Positions 45,731 through 54,074 of a stretch of DNA of 64,000 nt are shown here, piece after piece. Source of the DNA: Solirubrobacter deserti. Lineage in GTDB: Bacteria > Actinomycetota > Thermoleophilia > Solirubrobacterales > Solirubrobacteraceae. The DNA is taken from positions 893,308-957,307 of the forward strand of contig NZ_QPKJ02000002.1 in the NCBI RefSeq assembly GCF_003344625.1, written 5' to 3'. The position numbers and the translations under genes are program-made. The notes under the pieces are model-generated. The model worked only from the letters and a program-made list of their open reading frames with translations. It did not search any database and was not told where the DNA came from. Within the stretch, counting starts at the first letter, position 1. Each line of letters starts with the position of its first letter.

Positions 45731-46491
45731 AGTGAACCTCGCAGGCGCGCGAACTGCTCGTCCGGGATCTGGTCGAACGCGTCGACCACTTTCGGGTCGA
45801 ACTGCGAGCCGGAGAAGCGCCGGATCTCCGTGCGCGCCTCGCTCCACGGCGAAGCGGGCCGGTACGGCCGGTCCGTCGTGAGCGCGTCGAGCGTGTCGGC
45901 GACCGAGAACACGCGCGCCGCGAGCGGGATCTCCTCGCCCGCCAGGCCGTCCGGGTAGCCCGTACCGTCCCACCGCTCGTGGTGGTGGCGGACGACGAGC
46001 TTCCCTTCGCCGAGGAAGTCGACATCGCGCAGGATCTCCGCGCCGACGACCGGATGCTGGGCGATCAGCGCGTACTCCTCCTCCGTGAGCTTGCTCGTCT
46101 TGAACAGGATCGCGTCGGGCACCGCCACCTTGCCGATGTCGTGCAGCAGGAAGCCGAACTCGATCTGCGGGGAGTCCCCGAGGCTGAGCCCGACGGCCCG
46201 GGCCAGCTCCATCCCGTAGGCGGTGACGCGTTCTGCATGCCTGCCGGTATACGCATCGCGCGCCTCAACGGCATTGGACAGGGCCTGCACCGTGGCGCGA
46301 TAGGAGCGGTCGAGCTCCTGCGCGCGGGCGCGCTCCTGCTTGAAGATGTCGCGCAGATCGGCGGCGTAGCGCTCGAGCTGGCGTTGTCGGGCAGCAGCCT
46401 GCTGCTCCGTGCGCTCAAGGCGTGCACGGAGAAGAGGAACCGTTTCCTCACCAGTACCGGCGCTCAAATCGTCACCATCGGGGCCCGCCAA
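45727..46491 (-). CDS. HD-GYP domain phosphodiesterase with N-terminal coiled coil
   Basis: The 254-residue protein has a Gln/Arg/Leu-rich coiled coil in residues 20-70 and an HD-GYP domain: YTGRHAERVTAYG, the HD of GFLLHDIGKVAVPDAIL, AQHPVVGAEIL, HHHERWDGTGYPDGLAGEEIP and VADTLDALTTDRPYRP. This family degrades cyclic di-GMP. The start is TTG at 46491; a later TTG or no better start is seen. It heads the REC, LLM, GNAT and glycosyltransferase operon. The 58 nt upstream contain only a TAGGCT hexamer and no gene. Confidence 0.9.
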   Translation of the reverse strand: MAGPDGDDLSAGTGEETVPLLRARLERTEQQAAARQRQLERYAADLRDIFKQERARAQELDRSYRATVQALSNAVEARDAYTGRHAERVTAYGMELARAVGLSLGDSPQIEFGFLLHDIGKVAVPDAILFKTSKLTEEEYALIAQHPVVGAEILRDVDFLGEGKLVVRHHHERWDGTGYPDGLAGEEIPLAARVFSVADTLDALTTDRPYRPASPWSEARTEIRRFSGSQFDPKVVDAFDQIPDEQFARLRGSL

Positions 46492-46549
46492 CGCTCGACC
46501 TAGCCTACTGAGCGCTGAAACGCAGCGGCGGCAGGGATCTTGCTGTCAG

Positions 46550-47218
46550 CTACAGGTCGTAGCCCGCGGCCGTGCACGCGGCGCATTCCGCGGCGTCGAT
46601 CCGGCGCGGATATCGGCGCTGATCGGCGAGCGCGACGGCGACGCGCGTCCACACCGCCCGCAGCCGGCGGTCGCCGCCGGACAGGCGCTCCAGCGCGGGC
46701 GCGCGATCCCAAAGCGCGATCGACTCGCCGCCTTGATGCGCGCCCGGATAGCGGATCCCGGCCAGGTGGGTGTACTGCTCGTAGATCCGGCGCCCCCAGC
46801 GCTGCGTGCGGCGGCGCGGCTCGTCCCCCGTCGCGACCGTCCCGACCGCGCCGATCGCCATCGCGCCGTTGCCGGTGAGGTCGAGCAGCCGGATCGCGCG
46901 CGTGGGCCGCACCCAGCCCGCGCGGGCGTGCGGACAGATGCTCACCGCCGGCCACTGGCCCTGGAAGGCCTCGGCGAGCGCCGTGCCGAGATCGTGGGCG
47001 AGATAGAGCACGCCGCGGCCGTGCGGGTCCTCGCGCGGCTGCTGGCGGCGGTCGCGGACGTGCGGGTCGAAGCGGTTGAGCGGCCCGTAGGTCCGCGGCG
47101 CCATCCCGTCCCGCAGCGGATGCTCGTGGTAGATCCGGACGAACGGGCGATCGGCGGGCCAGGTCCACTCGGGCGGATCCGCCGGCAGCCGCGCCGGCGG
47201 GTCCGCGAGCGGCGTCAC
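46550..47218 (-). CDS. RES-domain toxin
   Basis: The 222-residue protein has a RES domain: the Arg-rich strand VRIYHEHP, the RFDPH segment, GVLYLAHDLGTALAEAFQ with conserved Glu, and the later IYEQYTHLAGIRYPGAHQGGESIALWD segment with the Ser. RES toxins cleave or ADP-ribosylate using NAD. The GTG overlaps the stop of the upstream antitoxin-like gene (GTGA), the normal arrangement for the Xre-RES pairs. A Cys-containing tail (AECAACTAAGYDL) is unusual. Activity is not proven; several catalytic positions vary in the family. Confidence 0.85.
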   Translation of the reverse strand: MTPLADPPARLPADPPEWTWPADRPFVRIYHEHPLRDGMAPRTYGPLNRFDPHVRDRRQQPREDPHGRGVLYLAHDLGTALAEAFQGQWPAVSICPHARAGWVRPTRAIRLLDLTGNGAMAIGAVGTVATGDEPRRRTQRWGRRIYEQYTHLAGIRYPGAHQGGESIALWDRAPALERLSGGDRRLRAVWTRVAVALADQRRYPRRIDAAECAACTAAGYDL

Positions 47219-47829
47219 CACGCGGCGGCGGTGATCGCCTCGATCGCGGCGAGCACCTGCTCGACGCCGCCGCGGCGGGTGAGGGTCCGCTCGGGCGAGC
47301 GACCCTCGAGGTCCGGGTTCGGCGTGGTCGCCCAGGTCGAGAGCGACAGCGCACCGCCGGGGTAGGCGGCGATCACCTCCGCGAGACCGGGGAGCGTCGC
47401 GCCCTCGTGGAACTGCCACGCCGGGAAGTGCTGCTCGCGCCCGCGTGCGAGCGCGACGAGGCTGCCGGCCGCGTGGCGCTTGGACACGGCCTGCGGCGAG
47501 ATCCCGAGCAGCTCGGCGGCCTGCTGGCGCGTGAGCGCGTCGGCGAGCACGAGCCCCAGCGCCTCCTGCTGGGCCTGCTGGGCGGTCCGGCGGATGTCGG
47601 CGAGCTCATGCTCGCCCGGAGCGCTGCCCCACAGCGCCTCGTCCAACGGCTCGGTCTCGTCGGCCTCGGCCGCGCGCGCCAGCGCGTCCTCTAACGCGGT
47701 GAGCAGCTCCGCCGGGCTGTCGGAGGCCACGAGCTCGTCCGCCAGCTCGCGCGCCGTGAACGTGGTCCGGCCCATGCGCTTGGCCAGCGCGGCGGCGAGA
47801 CGGTCGGCTTCCGGGATGGCGATGGCCAT
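47215..47829 (-). CDS. Antitoxin of the Xre/MbcA/ParS type
   Basis: The 204-residue protein is longer than a minimal antitoxin. Its middle has a helix-turn-helix (LTRQQAAELLGISPQAVSKRHAAGSLVALARG) and the C-terminal part (FPAWQFHEGATLPGLAEVIAAY) matches the toxin-binding half of MbcA/ParS antitoxins. The N-terminal 100 residues are Ala/Glu-rich and helical. It directly precedes the RES toxin with a 4-nt overlap. Three 9-bp tandem repeats upstream are a probable self-binding site. ATG at 47829 is chosen over an earlier ATG because the earlier one lies within the repeat region. Confidence 0.82.
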   Translation of the reverse strand: MAIAIPEADRLAAALAKRMGRTTFTARELADELVASDSPAELLTALEDALARAAEADETEPLDEALWGSAPGEHELADIRRTAQQAQQEALGLVLADALTRQQAAELLGISPQAVSKRHAAGSLVALARGREQHFPAWQFHEGATLPGLAEVIAAYPGGALSLSTWATTPNPDLEGRSPERTLTRRGGVEQVLAAIEAITAAAW

Positions 47830-47849
47830 GGGGGAGACGGTAGCGCGGC

Positions 47850-47876
47850 TTCGCAACTTACGCAACCTACGCAACC
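47850..47876 (-). promoter_or_regulatory. Three tandem 9-bp repeats before the toxin-antitoxin operon
   Basis: Read on the minus strand the units are GGTTGCGTA, GGTTGCGTA and AGTTGCGAA, directly adjacent with 9-bp period, ending 20 bp before the antitoxin ATG. Direct repeats of this kind are typical antitoxin binding sites; TTGCGT could also be the -35 element. Confidence 0.7.
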
Positions 47877-47922
47877 GGTCGCGCCGGGGATGAGCGGCGC
47901 GACCGGGGGCGCGGTCCTCGCG

Positions 47923-48618
47923 CTACCGCCAACGGAACTTCAGACCCGCCGGGCGGTCCGGCGGCGTGAGGTTCACGATGTCGTCGATCCGCTCGTCCAG
48001 CTTGGACGCGAACTCGTCGCGCTCGGCCTGCGTGAGCCTGCCGTCCTTGACGGCCTGGTCGAGCCGCTCGGTGAACTCGGCCTTGATCGCGGCCTTGAGC
48101 CCTTCCACCGACTTGTTCTCGGCCTTCGCGATGTCCGCGAGCGACTTGCCGTCGCGCAGCTGCGTGCGCAGCTCCTCTTCGCTGAGCCCCAGATACTCGG
48201 CCGCGCCCTCGGCGCCACCGAACCGGAAGTGGAGTCCGCCACCGTGCCCGAACCCGGGGCCGCCGCCGCGGCCGGGCAGGGCCGGCTTCACGAGGCCGGG
48301 GAAGGGGAGGCCCTGCGTCGAGCTCAGGCGCTGCTTGGCCGCTTCGCCCTGTGCCTGGGTGAGCCTGCCGGCCGCGACCGCCGCGTCGATCCGCGCCTCG
48401 GCGGCGCCCTTGAGCGCCGTGTCGAGCTGCTCACGGGTGACGTTCAGGCGCTTGGCGACGTCGTTCAGGAACGCCTTCTGCTCGGCCTGGATGTCAGCCG
48501 CCTTGGGCTTCTGCGCCGGCGAGCCGGACTGGCCGGCGGCGTACGCCCCGCCGGAACCGGCGAGGACTGCAAGCCCGGCCGCACCGGCGACCAGCTTGCG
48601 CTTTGCAGAGATGGGCAT
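47923..48618 (-). CDS. Secreted helical repeat protein, unknown function
   Basis: The 231-residue protein starts with a signal peptide (SAKRKLVAGAAGLAVLAGSGGAYA). The mature part has two similar helical units, RIDAAVAAGRLTQAQGEAAKQRL and RLDQAVKDGRLTQAERDEFASKL minus their edges, separated by a Gly/His-rich loop (GRGGGPGFGHGGGLHFRFGG) and by SEEELRTQLRDGKSLADIA, a pattern also present in small secreted actinobacterial proteins. The loop could bind metal, but no site is certain. ATG at 48618 gives a good signal peptide; the frame starts 27 nt earlier. It is unrelated to the RES operon and ends 94 nt before it. Confidence 0.72.
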   Translation of the reverse strand: MPISAKRKLVAGAAGLAVLAGSGGAYAAGQSGSPAQKPKAADIQAEQKAFLNDVAKRLNVTREQLDTALKGAAEARIDAAVAAGRLTQAQGEAAKQRLSSTQGLPFPGLVKPALPGRGGGPGFGHGGGLHFRFGGAEGAAEYLGLSEEELRTQLRDGKSLADIAKAENKSVEGLKAAIKAEFTERLDQAVKDGRLTQAERDEFASKLDERIDDIVNLTPPDRPAGLKFRWR

Positions 48619-48688
48619 GAACGCAATCTGAGCAAGGCAGGGCAAGAAACACGTAAGAACGGGGATAGCCTTACGCGCCGCGTCACGC

Positions 48689-48761
48689 GGGCCGGTAGCT
48701 CAGTGGTTAGAGCAGCGGACTCATAATCCGTCGCGCGCAGGTTCGAATCCTGCCCGGCCCA
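48689..48761 (+). tRNA. tRNA with anticodon CAT (probably Ile2, else elongator Met)
   Basis: The cloverleaf is complete: acceptor arms GGGCCGG and CCGGCCC, D arm GCTC-N-GAGC, anticodon stem GCGGA/TCCGT with loop CTCATAA, and T arm GCAGGTTCGAATCCTGC. The acceptor stem has C4-G69 and C5-G68, the pairs used by TilS to recognise tRNA-Ile2, so the C of the anticodon may be changed to lysidine. CCA is not encoded. An integrase remnant begins 75 nt downstream. Confidence 0.93.
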
Positions 48762-48835
48762 TCCTCGTTCTTGGCTCGGCAGCGTCGTCAACATAATGAT
48801 TCTGCGCAGCGGCATCACGCGCGTAGTCTCAACTC

Positions 48836-49120
48836 GTGTCGGTTCCAGGGACTCGGACGGGGCAGGTAAGCGGCCATTTGCAGGTGCGGGAGCGTGCCTC
48901 GGGCCGTCAGTACTACGCGAGCTGGTGGGACGCCCAGGGCTCGCACCGCACGACGAAGCTCGGGCCGGCACACGTCAAGGGACAGTGGCCGGCGAACGCC
49001 TCGCGGAGCCGTTGTCTGGCGGGCGGCAAGCGGGACATGCCCGCCTGGTCATCTCACACCGAAGATGGCAGAGGCCGCGTTGGACGAGTTGCTCGCCGAC
49101 GCGCGGGCCGCGGTCCCGGT
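48836..49120 (+). pseudogene. Decayed tyrosine-integrase N-terminal remnant
   Basis: From GTG 48836 the frame encodes an Arm-type DNA-binding start (GHLQVRERASGRQYYASWW, then LGPAHVK). Near 48979-48981 the homologous reading continues only after a shift of one base: DSGRRTPRGAVVWRAASG and LTPKMAEAALDELLADARA in the next frame. Integrases of actinobacterial elements have the same order of these blocks. Beyond 49120 no integrase core or catalytic residues can be found. A TAGTCT hexamer ends 6 nt before the GTG. The position 75 nt after a tRNA is that of an element integrase, so this is a relic of an integration event. Confidence 0.7.
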
Positions 49121-49678
49121 CCAGCCAGCGCCGCGGACCCCGCCCGCCGCTCACCGACGAGCTCGTGCCCGCTACACCCGCGCCGAAGCTGAAAGCTCTG
49201 ACCGTCGCGCCCTGGCGCGCGAGCTGGCCAACGCCGAAGCTGACCGCCCGATCGGCAACGAGCCGCTACACACGGTCGGCGAAGACCGGCTGCCCGCCTG
49301 AGCCGCGCGGGAAGCCCGGGTGCGAGGTGGGCGACTCGCCGTTCCAACGGCCTGCGAGCGGCAACGTCGCGGGAGCCATGCCCGAAGCAGCTCGCTGGCG
49401 ACGTCCGCGACGGTTGAGCGGAAGAGGGCCGGCCGTGGCGAGGCGATCGCCTTCCCTCTCAAGGCGGGCCGGCATAGCCGGCCGTGCGGCCCGGCTCAGC
49501 CGGCCCGCGCCCATGTGCGGAAGGAGACTCACTGCCAGTGGGCACCGCGGCGCATCGGTTCGGTCGCCGGTGGTGTCGGCTTCGCGTCGGTGCCCTTGAT
49601 CGCCACGTCGCGTAGGTCGTCGTGGGCTATGTCCGCCCCAGCTGTTCGCGTAGTGCGAGCGGATGCAACCCGCTCACC
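49120..49678. other. Stretch without a recognisable intact gene
   Basis: About 560 bp follow the integrase relic. All six frames are Arg-, Pro- and Ser-rich and lack consistent third-position bias or any motif that I recognise, which fits decayed element DNA. A frame is open on the plus strand into the next gene but has no good start before 49785. Confidence 0.5.
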
Positions 49679-49693
49679 TGAGACTCGGTCTCA
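49679..49693 (+). promoter_or_regulatory. Fur/Zur-type operator candidate, copy 1
   Basis: TGAGACTCGGTCTCA is an inverted repeat with arms TGAGAC and GTCTCA. It is one of five similar 15-mers (consensus close to YRAGA-N5-TCTYR) before genes of this region and has the half-site geometry of actinobacterial Zur boxes (TGAnA-N5-TnTCA). Confidence 0.6.
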
Positions 49694-49727
49694 TTTCTGT
49701 CAGCGCTGGGACCGGTCGGCTAGAAAA

Positions 49728-49742
49728 CGAGACTGGATCTTA
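49728..49742 (+). promoter_or_regulatory. Fur/Zur-type operator candidate, copy 2
   Basis: CGAGACTGGATCTTA matches copy 1 at 11 of 15 positions and lies 49 bp further, 43 bp before the ATG of the surface protein gene; it touches the sequence TATATAAG which may be part of the promoter. Confidence 0.5.
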
Positions 49743-49784
49743 TATAAGTGCGTGCTTGTCCACTTCTCCCTGAAAGGGAACCGC

Positions 49785-50399
49785 ATGAAGTTGCGTCTTT
49801 CCGTGGCCGCCGTCCTGGCTGCCACGACCTTCCTGGGTGTCGTCGGTTCCGCGCAGGCGCAGACGATCTCCACCGGCCATTGGGACGTCGGGCTCGAGTA
49901 CGACTGCGCGACGGCCACGTTCTCTGAGTTGCACGCTCACAATCACGACACTGGGGTCGAGTACGAGCTCGCCGACGCGACGTTCGCCGTGTCGGGGACG
50001 AGCAACTCGATCTGGGAGCAGCAGGTGTTCGGCGGCTCCGCGCTGCCCGTGAAGGTGATCGGCGACGGCGGCACGTTCCGCGTCGGATTCGCCGTCGAGC
50101 CGATCGGCACGTGCAGTCCGCCGTCGGTGACGTTCCGCAGCGTCGGGACGCCGACCGTGCCCAGTGGGCTGCGCGCCGCCGCCTACCGTCGCGCGGAGAC
50201 CGACGGCAGCGCCTCGCCGCGGACTCGCATCGACACCGTGACCGGCAGCAACCGCAACCTCGGGATCGCTGTCAGCGACCATGAGGACCTGCGCTGGGGC
50301 TTCACTGGGACGGGCACGTACACGCTCAACCTGCGGGCGGTGCGGACGAGCAACAACACGGTGCTCGACACCCAGCCGCTGACGTTCGGCGTCTCCTAG
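49785..50399 (+). CDS. Secreted surface protein, single choice-of-anchor-M-like repeat
   Basis: The 204-residue protein has a signal peptide (KLRLSVAAVLAATTFLGVVGSAQA). The mature part (TGHWDVGLEYDCATATFSELHAHNHDTG at the start, DHEDLRWGFTGTGTYTLNLRAV near the end) matches the actinobacterial surface-anchored repeat family TIGR03769, members of which commonly sit beside metal ABC transporters. His-rich segments (HAHNHD) may bind metal. It has no LPXTG or C-terminal transmembrane helix. Two operator candidates precede it. The next gene starts 2 nt after its stop. Confidence 0.75.
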   Translation: MKLRLSVAAVLAATTFLGVVGSAQAQTISTGHWDVGLEYDCATATFSELHAHNHDTGVEYELADATFAVSGTSNSIWEQQVFGGSALPVKVIGDGGTFRVGFAVEPIGTCSPPSVTFRSVGTPTVPSGLRAAAYRRAETDGSASPRTRIDTVTGSNRNLGIAVSDHEDLRWGFTGTGTYTLNLRAVRTSNNTVLDTQPLTFGVS

Positions 50400-50401
50400 C
50401 C

Positions 50402-53140
50402 ATGGCGACCGGCAAGCGCCGTCTTGTGCTCGCGGCGCTTGCCGCAACCGCTCTCTTGACCGCCGCTCCCGCCGCCGGGGCGGCGGTAGAGCGCGTCGTA
50501 GCCGCCGAGGCGGCGTACATCGCTCCGCGCCTGAACGCCGATGGCGAGCTCGAGCTCGGCGTGCTCAGGACGGACTACGACGGCAGCAACGCGACCTGGT
50601 CGTCGGTCAGCGACACGGTCGTCCACACTCGCGCCGGATCGGCCATCACTGTCCCGAGCTGGGCGCAAGACCACGGGCTGACGGGCTTCGGGCCCGCCGG
50701 CACGCGAACGTGGTGGACAGGTGACAACGGAAATGCGACCGACGCGCAGACGCGCGCCACCGTGCAGCTCGGGTGGACGCGGGAGCTGCTGGCCGGTCGA
50801 CTGGCCACCGACGGATCGGCCGGCAGGGTACGCCGCGTCGATGGACCCGCTGACAGCCGGGTAGCGACGTTCGGCATCGGCCGTGATGCTCCCGACGAGG
50901 ACCCGTGGAATGTCGCGATCCTCTACGACAGCGCCGGCGAGATGGCCGCGGGGGACTGGGAGGTCTGGTCGCAAGGGTCCGGGCACCTCAACCGCGAGCG
51001 CGAGAGCCTCTCGTGGGGCTTCAACCGTGCTGGGTACTACTGCCTCGACTTCGAGGTCCGCGCGACCCTGGCCAGCGGCCGGCCGGTCTACGATCGTCGC
51101 GCGCTGGCGATCGCCGTCGGCGACATCGACCCGCTCGCCGCGCCGGTCTGCGCGGAGGAGGACCAGACGACGAGCCTGACCCTGTCCGCCGACCCGGCCG
51201 GGTCGACGCTGGCCGGACAGCCCCTGACCCTCACCGCCACCGTAGGCCCGACCTCGGCGACGGGTCGCGTGCGCTTCTTCGTCAACGACGATGGCGGTGA
51301 GCGGACGCTCGGTGGGCCGGTCGTCGTGGCGGGCGGGCAGGCGGAGCTCGTCACGACCGGCCTTGAGCCCGGGCGCCACCTGCTGCGAGCGGTGTTCGAG
51401 CCCGCTGACGCCGAGGCCCACTCGCCGGCGTCCGCGACACGGGCTCACCAGGTGCAGCCCCGGGAACGGTTCGTCATCGACACCGGTCCGGAGGACCTGC
51501 TGCACGCCGACATCGCCATGGAGGGAAACGCCAAAGGGCTGCGGCTGTTCGTCGGCGTCGACGGTCGCGTGGAGCGCCAGATCCCGCTTGCGGACGCCGT
51601 TCTCGTCGTACCCGACCGGGCGCGAGACGTGATCCCGGCCAACCCGGCGTACGAGTTCATCGGTGAGCCGGGCAGCCCGGTTTGGTCGGTCCCGTTGACG
51701 CAGAAGCCCGGGATCCCGTGGCTCGGCATCAGCTCCGCGTCGATTGACGAGGACGCGTTCCAGCGGCTCTCGGTCTGGCGGCTCGACGCCATCTCGGACC
51801 ACGACGGCGGCCCCGCCCCGGGCGCGTTCGTGCTCTGGGATCGCTTTGACGGCGCCCGTCCGCTCTTCAACACCCGGCAAGGTCTGCCGGGCGCCACCCG
51901 GATGCTCTCGCGCGTCGGCAACCACGCGCATGCCACGTGGTCGTTCACCGCCCCCGGGGTCTATTGCCTCGCGATGAGTGCCGGCAACCGCTTCGCGGCC
52001 ACGGGCGCCCCCGCCGCGGACGCGGCGGTGCTGACCGTCGTCGTGGGCGACGCCGCCGATCCGTACGCCATCCCGACCTGTGCGGAGCGCGGGACGCGGC
52101 CGGTGGCGTCACATCAGCCCCGGCCCGAGCGCCAGCCAGGCGGCACCGCATACGCCGTCCGCGCCGACGGCGAGCGCCGAGCCTTTTACGACCTGCGTCC
52201 GGAGGTGGTCGACGGCGGACTGCGCGTCGACGTACTCGAGGGGGACCCGGCGGGGCCGGGCATGCTGCGCGACATCGACGAGATCGTGTTCGGCGTCACC
52301 GGTTCGCGCGAACTCGGCGAGAGCCCCGACGCCAACCGCTACGTGCTCGGCAGCGACACCACTGCGATCGACTCGGCCAGCGTTGCGGGTGACCTGCGCT
52401 GGCGGCTCGTCGGCGTCGACGGTCCCGGAACGCTGACGCTCAGCGACGAGTGGCACGACCTGCGCGCGCGAACGCTGCTGAGCAGCGCTGTCGGCACGGC
52501 GCCGGACCACCACGATTTGTGGCCGGGCCGCCGCGATCCGCTGGCGTGGCGTTTCGGTGCGCACGGTGTCTACTGCGTCACGTTCGAGTGGACGGGCGTA
52601 GCCCCCGACGGGCGACCGCTCGTAACGCGTCGAACGCTGACCTTCGCCGTCGGCGTCGACCCTACGGCCGTCACGCCGTGCCCGCAGCGGCCGCCGTCGC
52701 CGCCGGCGCCTCCAGGACCGGGTGACGCGACCGTCCCCGCCCTACCGGCGACCCCGGCGACCCCGGCGCCCATGCCTTCGCCGCGACTGCGGATGAGCAT
52801 GCGCGTCGTTACGCCGAAGGTGGTCCGCCATGCCGCGATGCGACGACGGGACGCTCTGCGGGTTCGCTGCGGGCTGTCGACTGCGGGGACCTGCCATGTG
52901 CGCGCCACCGTCTCACGTGCAACGGCGCGCCGCCTCGGTCTGCGCAGCCGGGTGATCGCCGCCGGCCGCCGCACCCTCCGCCGACCCGGCACCGCCACCG
53001 TCGTGGTGCAGCTCGACAGGCGGGCCCGACGGGCCATCGCCCGCTCCCGCGGCTCGCTTCACATCCGGCTCGACGCCACGGCGCGAGCCCGCGGACAGCG
53101 GACCGTCACTCGTACGGCGCAGGTGACGGTCTCCGGCTGA
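50402..53140 (+). CDS. Large secreted surface protein with several anchor-M-like repeats and an Ig-like domain
   Basis: The 912-residue protein has a signal peptide (RRLVLAALAATALLTAAPAAGA). Three repeats of the same family as the preceding gene are seen, each ending with a W-x-F-x-x-x-G-x-Y-C motif: LSWGFNRAGYYCLDFEV, ATWSFTAPGVYCLAM and LAWRFGAHGVYCVTFEW. An Ig-like domain (SLTLSADPAGSTLAGQPLTLTATV) lies between repeats 1 and 2. The last 115 residues, after a Pro/Ala linker, are an Arg-rich domain with two Cys (VRCGLSTAGTCHVRA), a tail seen on many Solirubrobacterales secreted proteins. No sortase signal. It is co-transcribed with the 204-residue protein. Confidence 0.78.
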   Translation: MATGKRRLVLAALAATALLTAAPAAGAAVERVVAAEAAYIAPRLNADGELELGVLRTDYDGSNATWSSVSDTVVHTRAGSAITVPSWAQDHGLTGFGPAGTRTWWTGDNGNATDAQTRATVQLGWTRELLAGRLATDGSAGRVRRVDGPADSRVATFGIGRDAPDEDPWNVAILYDSAGEMAAGDWEVWSQGSGHLNRERESLSWGFNRAGYYCLDFEVRATLASGRPVYDRRALAIAVGDIDPLAAPVCAEEDQTTSLTLSADPAGSTLAGQPLTLTATVGPTSATGRVRFFVNDDGGERTLGGPVVVAGGQAELVTTGLEPGRHLLRAVFEPADAEAHSPASATRAHQVQPRERFVIDTGPEDLLHADIAMEGNAKGLRLFVGVDGRVERQIPLADAVLVVPDRARDVIPANPAYEFIGEPGSPVWSVPLTQKPGIPWLGISSASIDEDAFQRLSVWRLDAISDHDGGPAPGAFVLWDRFDGARPLFNTRQGLPGATRMLSRVGNHAHATWSFTAPGVYCLAMSAGNRFAATGAPAADAAVLTVVVGDAADPYAIPTCAERGTRPVASHQPRPERQPGGTAYAVRADGERRAFYDLRPEVVDGGLRVDVLEGDPAGPGMLRDIDEIVFGVTGSRELGESPDANRYVLGSDTTAIDSASVAGDLRWRLVGVDGPGTLTLSDEWHDLRARTLLSSAVGTAPDHHDLWPGRRDPLAWRFGAHGVYCVTFEWTGVAPDGRPLVTRRTLTFAVGVDPTAVTPCPQRPPSPPAPPGPGDATVPALPATPATPAPMPSPRLRMSMRVVTPKVVRHAAMRRRDALRVRCGLSTAGTCHVRATVSRATARRLGLRSRVIAAGRRTLRRPGTATVVVQLDRRARRAIARSRGSLHIRLDATARARGQRTVTRTAQVTVSG

Positions 53141-53291
53141 CTTGGACGCGGCAGCCGATACCACCACTTCGCGCGCTCCATGGTCGACCAGACCACAAGG
53201 CACGCGCTCGTCGATGAGCGCCCGACGCGGGCCGTTGCGCGGCGAACGTGTTGCGACCGAGTTACGGAGGCGGTATGACTGTGCGGCTTCC

Positions 53292-53612
53292 ATGAAGCGC
53301 CTATTGGTCATGCCACGAAGCACACCGCTGGTGCTCGCCGGTGCGCTGGCGCTTCTCACGTTCATCGCACTGGTCGATTCGAGCCTAGCGTTGACGATTG
53401 CGCCGGCCGTCCTGCTGTTGACGCTGTTCAAGTGCGGTATCCGGCCGGGTGAGCGGTTGTTCGCGTGCTTCGCTCAACGACGAGTGACGGCCGTTCGTCC
53501 CGCGTCCCAGCGGCGTCCACGGCCCGCGCTGTTCCTGCGTCCCGTCGGACGGGTGCTCGGCGCCGCGTACGGGCTGCGGGGTCCGCCCGCCGCGCGCCTG
53601 CAGCTCAGCTAG
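53292..53612 (+). CDS. Mini membrane protein A of a tandem pair
   Basis: The 106-residue protein has two hydrophobic helices (PLVLAGALALLTFIALVDSSLALTIAPAVLLLTLF minus its edges) and then a basic tail with IRPGERLFACFAQRR. The next gene encodes a similar protein (APGLMLLALLACGVRPGERLIERLRRR aligned region), so the two derive from a tandem duplication. Function unknown. The 150 nt before it have no gene that I can support. Confidence 0.55.
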   Translation: MKRLLVMPRSTPLVLAGALALLTFIALVDSSLALTIAPAVLLLTLFKCGIRPGERLFACFAQRRVTAVRPASQRRPRPALFLRPVGRVLGAAYGLRGPPAARLQLS

Positions 53613-53720
53613 GTACGCGGTCCTGCGGCGATGCGGCGGGCGTGTGCCCGTCCGTCAATCCCGATCGCAGGAGAAGCCAGGCGCTATGGGCGCCGCCACG
53701 ATCGACACCTCAGAAGCCCC

Positions 53721-54017
53721 GTGAACCGTCGCTTCGTCATCTTTGCCGTCGCGCTGCTCGCGCTTGCCGCGTGGGTCGAACCCGGACTGGCACTCGCGCT
53801 CGCGCCGGGCCTGATGCTCCTCGCGCTGCTTGCGTGCGGGGTACGCCCAGGCGAGCGCCTTATCGAGCGGTTGCGGCGGCGCCCAACGTCGCGGTCCTCG
53901 CGTCCGGCATCTTCTCGCGCGCCACTGCGCCCGTACGTCGTCCGCCCGCTCGAGCGCGCGCTGGGTTCCTCACTCGCGGTTCGTCCTCCTCCCGGCGCCG
54001 CCGCCGTTCCCCGGTAG
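53721..54017 (+). CDS. Mini membrane protein B of a tandem pair
   Basis: The 98-residue protein has two hydrophobic helices at residues 4-40, the motif CGVRPGERLIERLRRR, and an Arg/Pro/Ser-rich tail. It resembles the preceding small protein over the helix 2 and PGERL region. Starts are GTG with AGAAG 5 nt before. The cytoplasmic basic tail might bind nucleic acid or lipid. Function unknown. Confidence 0.5.
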   Translation: MNRRFVIFAVALLALAAWVEPGLALALAPGLMLLALLACGVRPGERLIERLRRRPTSRSSRPASSRAPLRPYVVRPLERALGSSLAVRPPPGAAAVPR

Positions 54018-54074
54018 CGCCCGCGGCTCCTCGCCGCGTTCCTGACCTTTGATCATGGAGAGGAGGGACTTGCT

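Noticed and set aside
49516..49534. A further copy of the 15-mer (GGAGACTCACTGCCA)
   Set aside because: Only the left half fits; the right arm is not complementary, and it lies in the decayed stretch far from a start codon.
48762..49784. An intact mobile element after the tRNA
   Set aside because: No integrase core, transposase or terminal repeats are found; only the N-terminal integrase remnant is recognisable.
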